Shown in pieces: positions 7,825 to 16,947 of a stretch of 64,000 nt of DNA (within the stretch, counting starts at the first letter, position 1; each line of letters opens with the position of its first letter). The stretch is from Pseudomonas sp. ML2-2023-3 (GTDB taxonomy: Bacteria; Pseudomonadota; Gammaproteobacteria; Pseudomonadales; Pseudomonadaceae), in the NCBI RefSeq assembly GCF_037055275.1, contig NZ_CP146343.1:1584501-1648500 (forward strand), written 5' to 3'. The translations under genes were made by a program, and so were the position numbers. The notes beneath the pieces were generated by a model. It was given only the letters and a program-made list of their open reading frames with translations. It made no database searches and had not been told where the DNA came from.

Positions 7825-8514
7825 ATGCTCCACGGCTACGGATCGAGCATTCTCGATGGTGCCTGGCTGACCGTGAACCTTGCCCTGACGTCCATGGCCC
7901 TGGCGATTGCCCTGGGTCTGGTGGGTGCGGCCTTTCGCTTGTCTCCGGTCAAATGGCTGGCGCGGCTGGGGGAGGGCTATACCACGGTGATTCGGGGTAT
8001 CCCTGATCTGGTACTGATCCTGCTGATCTTTTATGGCGGCCAGGACCTGATCAACCGCATCGCGCTGGCGCTGGGCTACACCGGCTACATCGATATCAAT
8101 CCCTTTATCGCCGGTGTCTGCACGATGGGCTTCATTTTCGGCGCCTATCTGTCGGAAACCTTTCGGGGTGCCTTCATGGCCATCCCCGCAGGTCAGGCCG
8201 AGGCGGGACAGGCGTATGGCATGAGCCGTTCACAGGTGTTCTGGCGAATTCTGGTGCCGCAGATGATCCGCTTCGCCCTGCCGGGGTTCACCAACAACTG
8301 GCTGGTGCTGACCAAGTCCACGGCGTTGATTTCGGTTATCGGCTTGCAGGACATGATGTTCAAAGCCAAGAACGCAGCGGATGCGACCCACGAACCGTTT
8401 ACGTTTTTCCTCGCCGTGGCGGTGTTGTATCTGATGCTGACCAGCGTGTCCTTGCTGGTGCTGCGTTATCTGGAAAGACACTTTTCGGTCGGCATAAAAG
8501 CCGCCGAACTGTGA
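7825..8514 (+). CDS. Polar amino-acid ABC transporter permease (HisQ-like)
   Basis: A 229-residue inner-membrane permease of the His/Glu/Gln/Arg/opine family, with about five helices. The N-terminal GAWLTVNLALTSMALAI segment and the EAA loop (EAGQAYGMSRSQVFWRILVPQ) that contacts the ATPase are clear. It starts 90 bases after the binding-protein gene and ends 13 bases before the partner permease, with which it should form a heterodimer (HisQ/HisM style). Confidence 0.92.
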   Translation: MLHGYGSSILDGAWLTVNLALTSMALAIALGLVGAAFRLSPVKWLARLGEGYTTVIRGIPDLVLILLIFYGGQDLINRIALALGYTGYIDINPFIAGVCTMGFIFGAYLSETFRGAFMAIPAGQAEAGQAYGMSRSQVFWRILVPQMIRFALPGFTNNWLVLTKSTALISVIGLQDMMFKAKNAADATHEPFTFFLAVAVLYLMLTSVSLLVLRYLERHFSVGIKAAEL

Positions 8515-8527
8515 TTGGGAGCCCCTC

Positions 8528-9226
8528 ATGATGCTCGACTACAACCTGATCTGGGAAAGCCTGCCGCTGTATTTCAGTGGCGCCCTGGTGACTCTCAAAG
8601 TTCTGCTGATTTCACTGTTCTTCGGGCTGATGCTGGCCATTCCGCTGGCCTTGATGCGGGTTTCGCGCTCGCCCCTGATCAACTTTCCGGCCTGGGTTTA
8701 CACCTACGTTATCCGTGGCACGCCGATGCTGGTGCAGTTGTTTTTGATCTATTTCGGTCTGGCGCAGTTTGAGGCGGTACGCCAAAGCGTGCTGTGGCCC
8801 TACCTTTCCAGTGCCACCTTTTGCGCGTGTCTGGCCTTTGCAATCAATACCAGTGCCTACAGCGCTGAACTGTTGGCGGGCAGCTTGAAATCCACCCCCC
8901 ACGGCGAGATCGAGGCCGGTAAAGCCATGGGCATGTCACGGGCGACCCTGTTTCGCAGGATTCTCCTGCCGTCGGCCCTGCGCCGCGTGTTGCCGCAGTA
9001 CAGCAACGAAGTGCTGATGATGCTGCAGACCACCAGCCTGGCGTCGATTGTCACCCTGGTCGACATCACTGGTGCCGCGCGTACGGTCAGTGCGCGCTAC
9101 TACCTGCCGTTTGAGGCCTTTGTGACCGCGGCCATTTTTTATCTGGTCCTGACCTTCATTCTGGTTCGTCTGTTCAAGCTCGCCGAGCGCCGCTGGTTGG
9201 CGTATCTGGCACCGCGCAAGCACTAA
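8528..9226 (+). CDS. Polar amino-acid ABC transporter permease (HisM-like)
   Basis: A 232-residue permease, second of the pair. The N-terminal YFSGALVTLKVLLISLFFG region, the RGTPMLVQLFLIYFG block and the EAA loop (EAGKAMGMSRATLFRRILLPSA) identify it as HisM/ArtM type. Two adjacent ATG codons (8528, 8531) follow GGGAG. Ends 9 bases before the deacylase gene, implying one transcript. Confidence 0.92.
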   Translation: MMLDYNLIWESLPLYFSGALVTLKVLLISLFFGLMLAIPLALMRVSRSPLINFPAWVYTYVIRGTPMLVQLFLIYFGLAQFEAVRQSVLWPYLSSATFCACLAFAINTSAYSAELLAGSLKSTPHGEIEAGKAMGMSRATLFRRILLPSALRRVLPQYSNEVLMMLQTTSLASIVTLVDITGAARTVSARYYLPFEAFVTAAIFYLVLTFILVRLFKLAERRWLAYLAPRKH

Positions 9227-9235
9227 GGAATATTC

Positions 9236-10348
9236 ATGGAACACATCAAGTACCTTTTGCCGTGGACTGCTTCGGGCACAGAACGCCATTTGTCCCTGTT
9301 TCGTTTTGGTCAGGGGCAGCGCAAGGCTTATATCCAGGCCTCTTTGCATGCCGACGAGTTGCCGGGGATGCGGGTTGCCGTTGAGCTCAAGCGCCGTCTG
9401 CTCGAGCTTGAAGAGCAGGGCCGTCTGAATGGGGTGGTCGAATTGGTGCCCATGGCCAATCCCATCGGTATTGGCCAGATGTTCCAGGCCACCCATCAGG
9501 GGCGTTTCGAGTTTTCCAGCGGCAAGAATTTCAATCGTGACTTTCCGGCCCTGGCCGACGCCGTGGCAGACAGGCTGGAGGGGCAGTTAGGTGCGGATGC
9601 TGACACCAATATCGCGCGGGTGCGCAGCGCCATGCTCGCTGTTCTGGATGAGTTGCCGGCTCCGGCTTCTGAGCTGGATGCCTTGCGTTGCCTGCTGATG
9701 CGCCATGCCTGTGACGCTGATGTGGTGCTGGACCTGCACTGTGACTTCGAGTCGATCATGCTGCTGTACGCCATGCCGCAAAACTGGCCGCGCCTGCAGT
9801 CACTGGCTGCCCGGCTGCAGGCCGGTGCCGCATTGCTGGCGGAGGATGCAGGCGGCAGCGCGTTTGATGAGGCGTGTGCGATCCCCTGGCTGCAGCTCGC
9901 CGGGCGCTTTCCCGAGGCGGATATTCCGTTGGCGTGTGTGGCTGCAACCATTGAGTTGCGCGGCATGGCGGATACCGAGGCCGAGCCGTGTGCACAGAGC
10001 GCCGAGGCAATTTTGGGGTATCTCGCCGATCAGGGTTTGATCAATGGCGATTGGTCGACGGCACCGACCGACTGTTGCGAGGCGACGCCGTTTGCAGGCG
10101 CGCAGTACGCCTATGCACCCCATCCCGGGGTGGTGAGTTTTATTCAGCCACTGGGGGCTCGGGTCACGGTGGGCGATCCACTGTTTGAAGTGATCGACCC
10201 GATCACTGACCGTCATAGCGTGGTGCGTGCCGACACTGACGGCATCCTCTATGCCCGCGAGCGCCTGCGCTTTGCCCAGCCCGGGTTGTGGCTGGCCAAA
10301 GTTGCTGGCAGCACCCTAATTCGCCAAGGCCGCCTGCTGAGCGACTGA
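9236..10348 (+). CDS. Succinylglutamate desuccinylase/aspartoacylase-like zinc deacylase
   Basis: A 370-residue cytoplasmic protein (no signal peptide) of the M14-like AstE/aspartoacylase superfamily. The zinc ligands are HADE (His38, Glu41) and the His of DLHCD (His168); Glu240 in ATIELRG is a candidate catalytic glutamate. The NPIGIGQ and FNRDFP blocks (residues 75-104) fit the superfamily's substrate loop. The C-terminal part (from about 280) resembles the small beta-barrel lid. These enzymes split acyl groups from amino acids or amines. Its place between the permease and ATPase genes of a cationic amino-acid-type importer suggests that the imported solute is an acylated or conjugated amino acid; the substrate is not known. 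Confidence 0.83.
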   Translation: MEHIKYLLPWTASGTERHLSLFRFGQGQRKAYIQASLHADELPGMRVAVELKRRLLELEEQGRLNGVVELVPMANPIGIGQMFQATHQGRFEFSSGKNFNRDFPALADAVADRLEGQLGADADTNIARVRSAMLAVLDELPAPASELDALRCLLMRHACDADVVLDLHCDFESIMLLYAMPQNWPRLQSLAARLQAGAALLAEDAGGSAFDEACAIPWLQLAGRFPEADIPLACVAATIELRGMADTEAEPCAQSAEAILGYLADQGLINGDWSTAPTDCCEATPFAGAQYAYAPHPGVVSFIQPLGARVTVGDPLFEVIDPITDRHSVVRADTDGILYARERLRFAQPGLWLAKVAGSTLIRQGRLLSD

Positions 10349-10366
10349 TCCTGGAGAGTGGACATC

Positions 10367-11131
10367 ATGTACAAACTTGAAGTGCGCGATTTGCACAAAA
10401 GCTACGGTTCCCATGAAGTGCTCAAGGGCGTGTCTCTGGAGGCAAAGGCGGGGGATGTGATCAGCATCATCGGCTCCAGCGGCTCGGGCAAGAGTACTTT
10501 TTTGCGCTGCATCAACCTGCTGGAACAACCCGACTCGGGCAGCATCGTGCTCAATGGCGAAGCGCTGAAACTGGTGGCCAGCAAGAGCGCAGGGCTGAAG
10601 GCTGCCGATCCCAAGCAGTTGCAGCGTTTGCGTTCAAGGCTGTCGATGGTGTTTCAGCATTTCAACCTGTGGTCGCACATGACGGCCCTTGAAAATGTGA
10701 TGGAGGCTCCGGTGCATGTGCTGGGCATGGGCAAGCGTGAGGCGCGGGAAAAGGCCGAGCACTACTTGAACAAAGTCGGGGTGGCGCACCGCATGAGCGC
10801 CTGGCCGGCGCACATGTCCGGCGGCGAACAACAGCGTGTGGCCATTGCCCGGGCGCTGGCAATGGAGCCGGAAGTGATGCTGTTTGATGAGCCGACTTCC
10901 GCGCTCGACCCCGAGTTGGTGGGCGACGTGCTCAAGGTCATGCAGGACCTGGCACTGGAGGGGCGCACCATGGTGGTTGTCACCCATGAAATGGGGTTTG
11001 CCCGCGAAGTTTCGAACCAACTGGTGTTCTTGCACCAGGGTGTTGTTGAGGAGCGTGGCGACCCGCGAAAAGTGCTGCTTGACCCTCAGTCCCTGCGGCT
11101 GCAGCAGTTTCTTTCGGGCAGTCTGAAATAG
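10367..11131 (+). CDS. Polar amino-acid ABC transporter ATP-binding protein (HisP-like)
   Basis: A 254-residue ATPase with Walker A GSSGSGKST (residues 36-44), the signature MSGGEQQRVAIARAL, Walker B VMLFDEPTSALDP and the H-loop VVVTHEMGF. The insertion KAADPKQLQRLRSRL before the Q-loop and NLWSHMTALENV are typical of HisP/AotP histidine/arginine transport ATPases. ATG 10367 is preferred over the GTG at 10358 because GGAG at 10353-10356 is correctly placed only for the ATG. Completes the transporter started at 6955. Confidence 0.93.
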   Translation: MYKLEVRDLHKSYGSHEVLKGVSLEAKAGDVISIIGSSGSGKSTFLRCINLLEQPDSGSIVLNGEALKLVASKSAGLKAADPKQLQRLRSRLSMVFQHFNLWSHMTALENVMEAPVHVLGMGKREAREKAEHYLNKVGVAHRMSAWPAHMSGGEQQRVAIARALAMEPEVMLFDEPTSALDPELVGDVLKVMQDLALEGRTMVVVTHEMGFAREVSNQLVFLHQGVVEERGDPRKVLLDPQSLRLQQFLSGSLK

Positions 11132-11264
11132 GTTTCAGGCCCCGGCTTGCGGGCTGCGCACCCGGGGTGGGCTTGGGATACACTCGGTCGGCCCACGCAA
11201 GCCCGCTCGCACCATTGATTGGGCACAGCCCCTTCTTTTATCCACAGGAAATGTTGAGCCGGAC

Positions 11265-12173
11265 ATGCCAAGCCCATCCAAAAACACCACTATTTATGCG
11301 GCTCCGGTCATGCGCAAGCTGGCAGAGGTCGCGCCCCACTTGCAGCCTTCATTGCGCAAGGTCGCGGACTTTATCCTGCGTCACCCGCTGCGGGCCGCAA
11401 CGCTGACGATTGAGGAAATGGCCCAGGAAACGGCCACATCCCCGGCCGCGGTCAACCGGTTGGCCAAGGCCATGAACCTGGGGGGGTACACCGGCATGAA
11501 GGCCGAGCTGGTAGCGACGTTGCAGCAAGTGGTGTCGCCGGTAGACAAGCTTCGCAACGAGCTGGCCCATCGTCCTGACGGCGCATTTGGCCTGCATGAG
11601 CAAATCCAGAGCGCCAGCAGCAACCTCGCCACCGCGGCGACCAACAATCATCCGGATACGTTTGAAGCCTTTGTCACGAGCCTGATCAAGGCGCGCAAGA
11701 TCTACATCCTGGGATTTGGCAATAGCGTCTACTTCGCGGGCCTGGCAGCTTCGACCCTGATGCCGTTCTGTGCCGATGCGACGGCCATCAGCATGGAGGG
11801 CGGTAATGAAAACGCCGCGTATCGCCTGGCTGCGATCACCGATCAGGACGTCATGCTGGCTATTTCCCTGCCGCGCTACTCCATCGACACCCTGCAGCTT
11901 TCACGCTTTGCCAGGGAGCGGGGCGCCTGTGTGCTGGCGATCACCGACTCACCGGCCTCGCCGTTGGCCAGTATTGCCGAGCACGTACTGTTTGCGCCTG
12001 CCGATCATCCGGTGATGACCAGCTCCAGCATTGCGGTGCTCGCTTTGATCGAAGGGCTGGTTGCAGGGGTGATGGCGCGTAATAAAGAAGCCGTCAAACT
12101 GGCAACCGAACTGACCGAAAGCGTGATGTCTTACCTGCATATTCCGGTGAGCAGCAAAGCGTCGAAAAAGTAA
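11265..12173 (+). CDS. MurR/RpiR family transcriptional regulator
   Basis: A 302-residue DNA-binding protein. The N-terminal HTH_6 domain (about residues 15-90, with SLRKVADFILRHP and the recognition part ATSPAAVNRLAKAMNLGGYTG in pieces) is followed by a SIS domain (about 125-265, IYILGFGNSVYFAG, SLPRYSIDTLQL). RpiR regulators sense phosphosugars or other small ligands via SIS. It follows the ABC/deacylase genes by 133 bases in the same direction and is the likely regulator of that cluster. A 23-base REP-like half sequence occurs in the gap (about 11190-11212). Confidence 0.88.
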   Translation: MPSPSKNTTIYAAPVMRKLAEVAPHLQPSLRKVADFILRHPLRAATLTIEEMAQETATSPAAVNRLAKAMNLGGYTGMKAELVATLQQVVSPVDKLRNELAHRPDGAFGLHEQIQSASSNLATAATNNHPDTFEAFVTSLIKARKIYILGFGNSVYFAGLAASTLMPFCADATAISMEGGNENAAYRLAAITDQDVMLAISLPRYSIDTLQLSRFARERGACVLAITDSPASPLASIAEHVLFAPADHPVMTSSSIAVLALIEGLVAGVMARNKEAVKLATELTESVMSYLHIPVSSKASKK

Positions 12174-12344
12174 CTGCAAGTGCGGGTACATGGATTTGTG
12201 AGGTGGCGTTGGGGCGGCTATTGTTCGTTGAGTGCGAATGTTTGCGGCCAAAGGAATTTTTACCGTTGGTCGTGTTCCAAGGCTTATAAAGGTCTAACGC
12301 CAATGGCCTTTGCCCCCTCAGAAAGTTTGATCAGGAGCGTCACC

Positions 12345-13067
12345 ATGTTCATCTCGCGTCGTTTGATTGTTGCAGCAAGCGCTGTTGCCTTGCTGGCCGG
12401 CTGCGCTACGCCTAACCCGTATGACAATCAGGGCCAGGCCTCTTCGGGGACGGGCTTGAGCAAAACGGCCACCTACGGCGGCCTGGGGGCCTTGGCCGGT
12501 GCTGTGGCCGGTGCTGCCATCGACCACAACAACCGTGGCAAGGGTGCGCTGATCGGCGCCGCCGTGGCGGGTCTGGGTGCTGCGGGTTATGGCTATTACG
12601 CTGACAAGCAAGAAGCGGCACTGCGTGCAAGCATGGCCAATACGGGCGTAGAAGTTCAGCGTCAGGGTGACAACATCACACTGGTGATGCCGGGCAACAT
12701 TACCTTCGCCACCAACTCCGCCAACATCGCCCCAAGTTTCTATCAGCCGCTGAACAACCTGGCGAACTCGTTGAAGCAGTTCAACAACCAGAACCAGATT
12801 CAGATCGTGGGCTATACCGACAGCACCGGTAACTACAACTACAACATGCAGCTTTCGCAGCAGCGTGCGCAAAGCGTGGCGAGCTACCTGACGTCCCAGG
12901 GTGTCAGCGGCCAGTACCTGTCGGTACGTGGCGCAGGCCCTGCCGACCCGATTGCCAGCAACGCAACGGCTGACGGCCGTGCGCAAAACCGCCGTGTTCA
13001 AGTCACCCTGGCGCCGATCCCGGGCATGCAATACCAGCAGCCAGGCCAGGTGCAGCAGTACCCGTAA
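12345..13067 (+). CDS. OmpA family lipoprotein (YiaD-like)
   Basis: A 240-residue outer-membrane lipoprotein. Signal peptide with lipobox LLAGC (Cys about 23), a glycine-rich region with Gly-zipper helices (YGGLGALAGAVAGAAIDHNNRGKGALIGAAVAG, in pieces), then a peptidoglycan-binding OmpA-C domain (about 100-230) with the NxxL...Y..GYTDSTG and RxxSVASYL motifs and the terminal GRAQNRRVQV. Anchors the outer membrane to peptidoglycan. The ATG at 12345 is preceded by AGGAG. The frame is open further upstream, but those residues would place sequence before the signal peptide. Confidence 0.9.
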   Translation: MFISRRLIVAASAVALLAGCATPNPYDNQGQASSGTGLSKTATYGGLGALAGAVAGAAIDHNNRGKGALIGAAVAGLGAAGYGYYADKQEAALRASMANTGVEVQRQGDNITLVMPGNITFATNSANIAPSFYQPLNNLANSLKQFNNQNQIQIVGYTDSTGNYNYNMQLSQQRAQSVASYLTSQGVSGQYLSVRGAGPADPIASNATADGRAQNRRVQVTLAPIPGMQYQQPGQVQQYP

Positions 13068-13081
13068 AGGCAAGGCACTTC

Positions 13082-13095
13082 GTAGCAGCTGCTAC
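13082..13095. repeat. Short perfect palindrome GTAGCAGCTGCTAC
   Basis: A 14-base palindrome identical to the fused outer ends of the long inverted repeat at 60913-61057 (GTAGCAGCTGC...GCAGCTGCTAC). It may be a collapsed copy of that element in which the inner arms and loop were lost. Confidence 0.5.
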
Positions 13096-13114
13096 GGGTT
13101 AGTCGCAAGCCGTA

Positions 13115-13155
13115 CAAAAAAAGCCCCGTGATCCTTGCAGATCGCGGGGCTTTTT
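13115..13155. terminator. Bidirectional rho-independent terminator
   Basis: Stem AAAAGCCCCGTGATC/GATCGCGGGGCTTTTT around CTTGCA, with an A-run on the left and T-run on the right, so it can serve both the OmpA-like gene (+) and the convergent ZapG gene (-). Confidence 0.9.
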
Positions 13156-13169
13156 ATTGAGCGCACTGT

Positions 13170-13604
13170 TTACTTTTTCAGACCGTAATGCTCATCGAGC
13201 ATGCCCGGGCCGTTGGGGCTTTTTGGGGCGTAATCCAATGGCGGCTCGGTGCTGTGCGGCGGGGTGATGCGCTCGCGATGCGGTTGTGGCACATCGGAGT
13301 GCAAGGCAGCCAGCAGGCGTTGGCGAGTTTGCTCGTCCAGGGCCAGACGGTTGGCGCCCTCGGCGAGGTGTTCTTGCACTTCCTGATAGCTCTGGGTGAG
13401 CTTTTTCACCAGATTGGCGGTGGTGTTGAAGTGGGTAACCACTTCGCTTTGGTAACTGTCAAAACGTTCCTGGATGTCGTCCAGCTGACGCTGCGTGCGG
13501 TTAGGCACGGCATTTGGCAACAGACGGGCAACCAGAAAACCAATGGCGACACCGGCAACCAGGGCTAGAGTCGGCAACAACCAAATCAAGAGCGAGTGTT
13601 CCAC
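13170..13604 (-). CDS. zapG: ZapG/YhcB family (DUF1043) inner-membrane protein
   Basis: A 144-residue protein with one N-terminal transmembrane helix (LLIWLLPTLALVAGVAIGFLVARLL in outline, residues 5-29), a long coiled-coil-like cytoplasmic region (QRQLDDIQERFDSYQSEV, QSYQEVQEHLAEG) and a Pro-rich tail. This is the YhcB/ZapG architecture. In E. coli it links divisome and cell-envelope synthesis. The position next to genes unrelated to rpsI/rplM differs from the E. coli neighbourhood. Divergent from the hydrolase gene. Confidence 0.87.
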   Translation of the reverse strand: MEHSLLIWLLPTLALVAGVAIGFLVARLLPNAVPNRTQRQLDDIQERFDSYQSEVVTHFNTTANLVKKLTQSYQEVQEHLAEGANRLALDEQTRQRLLAALHSDVPQPHRERITPPHSTEPPLDYAPKSPNGPGMLDEHYGLKK

Positions 13605-13743
13605 GAGTCCTTCCTCTATAAACGGCTTTGCTTTACGTTAACGGCTCGGACCTGCGCTGTATACCGCGATGCACTCGCAAATATGTCAGACAGAATCTAT
13701 CAGCTAGACGAGTCGACCCAATTTGAGGTCACGGAGTTCCTTC

Positions 13744-14379
13744 TTGCTTACCCGCGAAACCCCCGTAGTAATTGATGGCCCGGTCGGCCAACTGGAAGCC
13801 TTGTACCTTGATTCTGCTGAGCCACGGGGCCTTGCGCTGCTGTGCCACCCTAATCCGGTGCAGGGCGGAACAATGATGAATAAAGTGGTTTCGACCCTGC
13901 AACGCACTGCCCGTGATGCTGGCCTGATTACCTTGCGATTTAATTACCGTGGTGTCGGCGCGAGCGCTGGCAGTCACGATATGGGCACTGGCGAAATCGA
14001 CGACGCACTGGCTGCGGCTCATTGGTTGCGCGCCAAACACCCTGAATTGCCCATCACCCTGATCGGTTTTTCGTTTGGCGGCTTTGTCGCGGCCAGCCTG
14101 GGCGGGCAACTTGAGGCCGAGGGCGAAAAGCTGTCGCATCTGTTCATGATCGCTACAGCGGTCTCGCGTTTGCGTGACGACTACCCCTTGCCGCAAGGGT
14201 GCCCCTTGACGGTTATCCAGCCTGAAGCTGACGAAGTGATTGATCCGCAGTTGGTCTATAACTGGTCAAACCACCTGTCGCGCCCCCATGAGCTGCTGAA
14301 AGTGGCAGAATGCGGACACTTTTTTCACGGCAAGCTGCCCGAGCTCAAAGAGTTGGTAGCGCCACGCCTTTCGAATTGA
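13744..14379 (+). CDS. Alpha/beta hydrolase
   Basis: A 211-residue serine hydrolase-fold protein. The nucleophile elbow is GFSFGG (about residues 107-112), the oxyanion region LLCHPNPVQGGTM, the acid near QPEADEVID and the His in AECGHFF. This is the short 'YceI-adjacent/dienelactone-like' alpha/beta hydrolase common in pseudomonads, with unknown substrate. I place the start at TTG 13744, with GGAG 7 bases upstream; the in-frame TTG at 13723 has no such site. It overlaps the trpS leader region and may be co-transcribed. Confidence 0.8.
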   Translation: MLTRETPVVIDGPVGQLEALYLDSAEPRGLALLCHPNPVQGGTMMNKVVSTLQRTARDAGLITLRFNYRGVGASAGSHDMGTGEIDDALAAAHWLRAKHPELPITLIGFSFGGFVAASLGGQLEAEGEKLSHLFMIATAVSRLRDDYPLPQGCPLTVIQPEADEVIDPQLVYNWSNHLSRPHELLKVAECGHFFHGKLPELKELVAPRLSN

Positions 14380-14403
14380 TTGCAGCCTGATAAGCGATTA
14401 CCC

Positions 14404-15759
14404 ATGACCTCTCGTACTCGTATCCTCACCGGTATCACCACCACCGGTACGCCGCACCTGGGCAACTACGCCGGGGCCATTCGCCCTGCGATCGTGGCCA
14501 GCCGCGACCTCAATGCCGACTCGTTCTACTTTCTGGCCGACTATCACGCCCTGATCAAATGTGATGACCCGCTGCGCATTCAGCGCTCGCGTCAGGAAAT
14601 CGCTGCGACCTGGCTGGCCGCCGGTCTTGATGTTGAACGTGTGACGTTCTATCGCCAGTCAGATATCCCGGAAATCCCGGAACTGACCTGGCTGCTGACC
14701 TGCGTCGCTGCCAAAGGCCTGCTCAACCGTGCCCATGCCTACAAGGCTTCGGTCGACAAGAACCTGGAAAATGGCGAAGACCCGGATGCGGGCATCACCA
14801 TGGGGCTGTACAGCTATCCGGTGTTGATGGCGGCGGACATCCTGATGTTCAACGCCAACAAGGTGCCGGTCGGTCGTGATCAGATCCAGCACGTTGAAAT
14901 GGCCCGTGACATTGGCCAGCGCTTTAACCATCTGTTCGGCAATGGCAAAGAGTTTTTCGCCATGCCTGAAGCGCTGATCGAAGAAAGCGTGGCCACCTTG
15001 CCGGGCCTTGATGGTCGCAAGATGTCCAAAAGCTACGACAACACCATTCCGTTGTTCAGCAGCGCCAAAGACATGAAAAGCGCTATTTCGCGCATCGTTA
15101 CCGACTCCCGTGCGCCGGGCGAGGCGAAAGATCCGGACAACTCGCACCTGTTCACCCTGTACCAGGCATTCTCCACGCCTGAGCAGGCGGCAGAGTTGCG
15201 CAGCGAGCTGTTGCAGGGCCTGGGATGGGGCGAGGCGAAAGAGCGCCTGTTCAAGCAGCTGGACGCCGAACTGGGTGAGTCGCGCGAGCGTTATCATGAC
15301 TTGATGTCGCGACCTGCCGATATGGAAGACATTCTTCTGGCTGGCGCGCAAAAAGCCCGTAAAACCGCGAGTCCATTCCTTGAGCAACTGCGTGAGGCGG
15401 TGGGTCTGCGTTCATTTGTCAGCGTGGCTCAGACCGCCACCGCCAGCAAAAAGAAAGCCATCAAGGGCCCGCGCTTTGTCAGCTTTCGCGACGAAGACGG
15501 CAGTTTCCGTTTCCGCTTGCTGGCCGCAGATGGCGAGCAATTGTTGCTGTCACGCAGTTTTGCCGATGGTAAAGCCGCAGGTCAGGTGACCAAGCAGTTG
15601 CAATCCGGTGAGCCGCTGGATGTGCGCACTGATGAGCTGAGCTTCAGCGTCTGGCTGGACGACGCCTGTGTGGCCGACAGCCCGGCGTTTGCCGACAGTT
15701 CGTCACGTGATGGGGCAATCGAAGCACTGCGAGTGGCACTGCTGCCCGCGCAAGACTGA
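14404..15759 (+). CDS. trpS: Tryptophanyl-tRNA synthetase, long form
   Basis: A 451-residue class I synthetase charging tRNA-Trp. The HIGH-like motif is in [10 protein letters not shown] near the N-terminus and KMSKS is at residues 206-210. The catalytic and anticodon-binding parts end near residue 335, where E. coli TrpS (334) stops. A Lys-rich linker (KKKAIKGP) leads to an extra domain (about 356-451) with the pattern [18 protein letters not shown], resembling YegP-like (DUF1508) modules. The long form appears usual for Pseudomonas. ATG 14404 is used. A hairpin terminator follows. Confidence 0.93.
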   Translation: MTSRTRILTGITTTGTPHLGNYAGAIRPAIVASRDLNADSFYFLADYHALIKCDDPLRIQRSRQEIAATWLAAGLDVERVTFYRQSDIPEIPELTWLLTCVAAKGLLNRAHAYKASVDKNLENGEDPDAGITMGLYSYPVLMAADILMFNANKVPVGRDQIQHVEMARDIGQRFNHLFGNGKEFFAMPEALIEESVATLPGLDGRKMSKSYDNTIPLFSSAKDMKSAISRIVTDSRAPGEAKDPDNSHLFTLYQAFSTPEQAAELRSELLQGLGWGEAKERLFKQLDAELGESRERYHDLMSRPADMEDILLAGAQKARKTASPFLEQLREAVGLRSFVSVAQTATASKKKAIKGPRFVSFRDEDGSFRFRLLAADGEQLLLSRSFADGKAAGQVTKQLQSGEPLDVRTDELSFSVWLDDACVADSPAFADSSSRDGAIEALRVALLPAQD

Positions 15760-15801
15760 GAAAGTGCGACGTTTCGTCTCAGGTTTGATTGCCATTCCCA
15801 A

Positions 15802-15831
15802 GGGCCGTCGCTACAGTGTCGGCCCGTTTTT
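15802..15831 (+). terminator. Rho-independent terminator after trpS
   Basis: GGGCCG pairs with CGGCCC over a 12-base loop and is followed by GTTTTTG. Sits 43 bases after the trpS stop and before zapE. Confidence 0.75.
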
Positions 15832-15850
15832 GTTGCCTTGCTAACGAATT

Positions 15851-16945
15851 ATGACGCCTCTAGAACGATATCAAGTTGATCTGAAACGCCCGGACTTCTT
15901 TCACGATGCCGCACAGGAAAATGCCGTGCGCCATCTGCAGCGCCTGTACGACGACCTGGTGGCGGCTTCCCAAAGCAAGCCGGGCCTGTTCGGCAAGCTG
16001 TTCGGCAAAAAAGAGCTGACGCCGGTCAAGGGCATCTACTTCTGGGGTGGCGTAGGCCGGGGCAAGACGTATCTGGTCGACACGTTCTTCGACGCGTTGC
16101 CGTTCAAGCAGAAGATGCGTACTCACTTCCACCGCTTCATGAAGCGCGTGCACGAAGAGATGCGTACCCTCAATGGCGAAAAGAACCCGTTGACCATCAT
16201 TGCCAAGCGCTTCTCGGATGAAGCACGGGTGATCTGCTTTGACGAATTCTTTGTGTCGGACATTACCGATGCAATGATTCTGGGCACCTTGATGGAAGAG
16301 CTGTTCAAAAACGGCGTTACCCTGGTTGCGACGTCGAACATCGTGCCGGACGGTTTGTACAAGGACGGCTTGCAGCGCGCGCGCTTTTTGCCTGCCATTG
16401 CACTGATCAAGCAAAACACCGAGATCGTCAACGTCGACAGCGGCGTCGACTACCGTCTGCGTCATCTGGAGCAGGCCGAACTGTTCCACTTCCCGCTGGA
16501 CGAGGCTTCAGAGAAAAGTTTGCGCGAGAGCTTCAAGGCGCTGACGCACAACTCTACCCGGGCGATTGAAGGCGATGACCTGATCATCGAAAACCGTACC
16601 ATTCGCGCCCTTCGCACTTGCGATGACGTGGCCTGGTTCGATTTTCGCGAATTGTGCGACGGCCCGCGTAGCCAGAATGACTACATCGAGCTGGGTAAAA
16701 TCTTCAACGCTGTGATCATCAGCGGTGTGGAGCAGATGGACGTTAAAACCGACGACATCGCCCGACGCTTTATCAACATGGTCGACGAGTTCTATGACCG
16801 CAACGTCAAGCTGATCATCTCGGCTGAAGTCGAACTCAAGGACTTGTACACCGGCGGGCGCCTGAACTTCGAGTTCCAGCGCACCCTCAGCCGTCTGCTG
16901 GAAATGCAGTCTCACGAATACCTGACCAGGGCGCACAAACCCTAG
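15851..16945 (+). CDS. zapE: Cell division protein ZapE (AFG1-like ATPase)
   Basis: A 364-residue P-loop ATPase. It begins with the family signature MTPLERYQ, has Walker A GGVGRGKT (residues 66-73) and Walker B CFDEFFVSDITDAM, and the sensor region VATSNIVPDGLYKDGLQR. Matches E. coli ZapE (375) in length and order. ZapE associates with the Z-ring late in division and can destabilise FtsZ polymers. Start ATG directly after the trpS terminator. Confidence 0.93.
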   Translation: MTPLERYQVDLKRPDFFHDAAQENAVRHLQRLYDDLVAASQSKPGLFGKLFGKKELTPVKGIYFWGGVGRGKTYLVDTFFDALPFKQKMRTHFHRFMKRVHEEMRTLNGEKNPLTIIAKRFSDEARVICFDEFFVSDITDAMILGTLMEELFKNGVTLVATSNIVPDGLYKDGLQRARFLPAIALIKQNTEIVNVDSGVDYRLRHLEQAELFHFPLDEASEKSLRESFKALTHNSTRAIEGDDLIIENRTIRALRTCDDVAWFDFRELCDGPRSQNDYIELGKIFNAVIISGVEQMDVKTDDIARRFINMVDEFYDRNVKLIISAEVELKDLYTGGRLNFEFQRTLSRLLEMQSHEYLTRAHKP

Positions 16946-16947
16946 TC

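Noticed and set aside
11181..11212. Single REP half near the RpiR gene
   Set aside because: Only one weak arm resembles the GAGCGGGCTTG class; no inverted partner, so not listed as a repeat.
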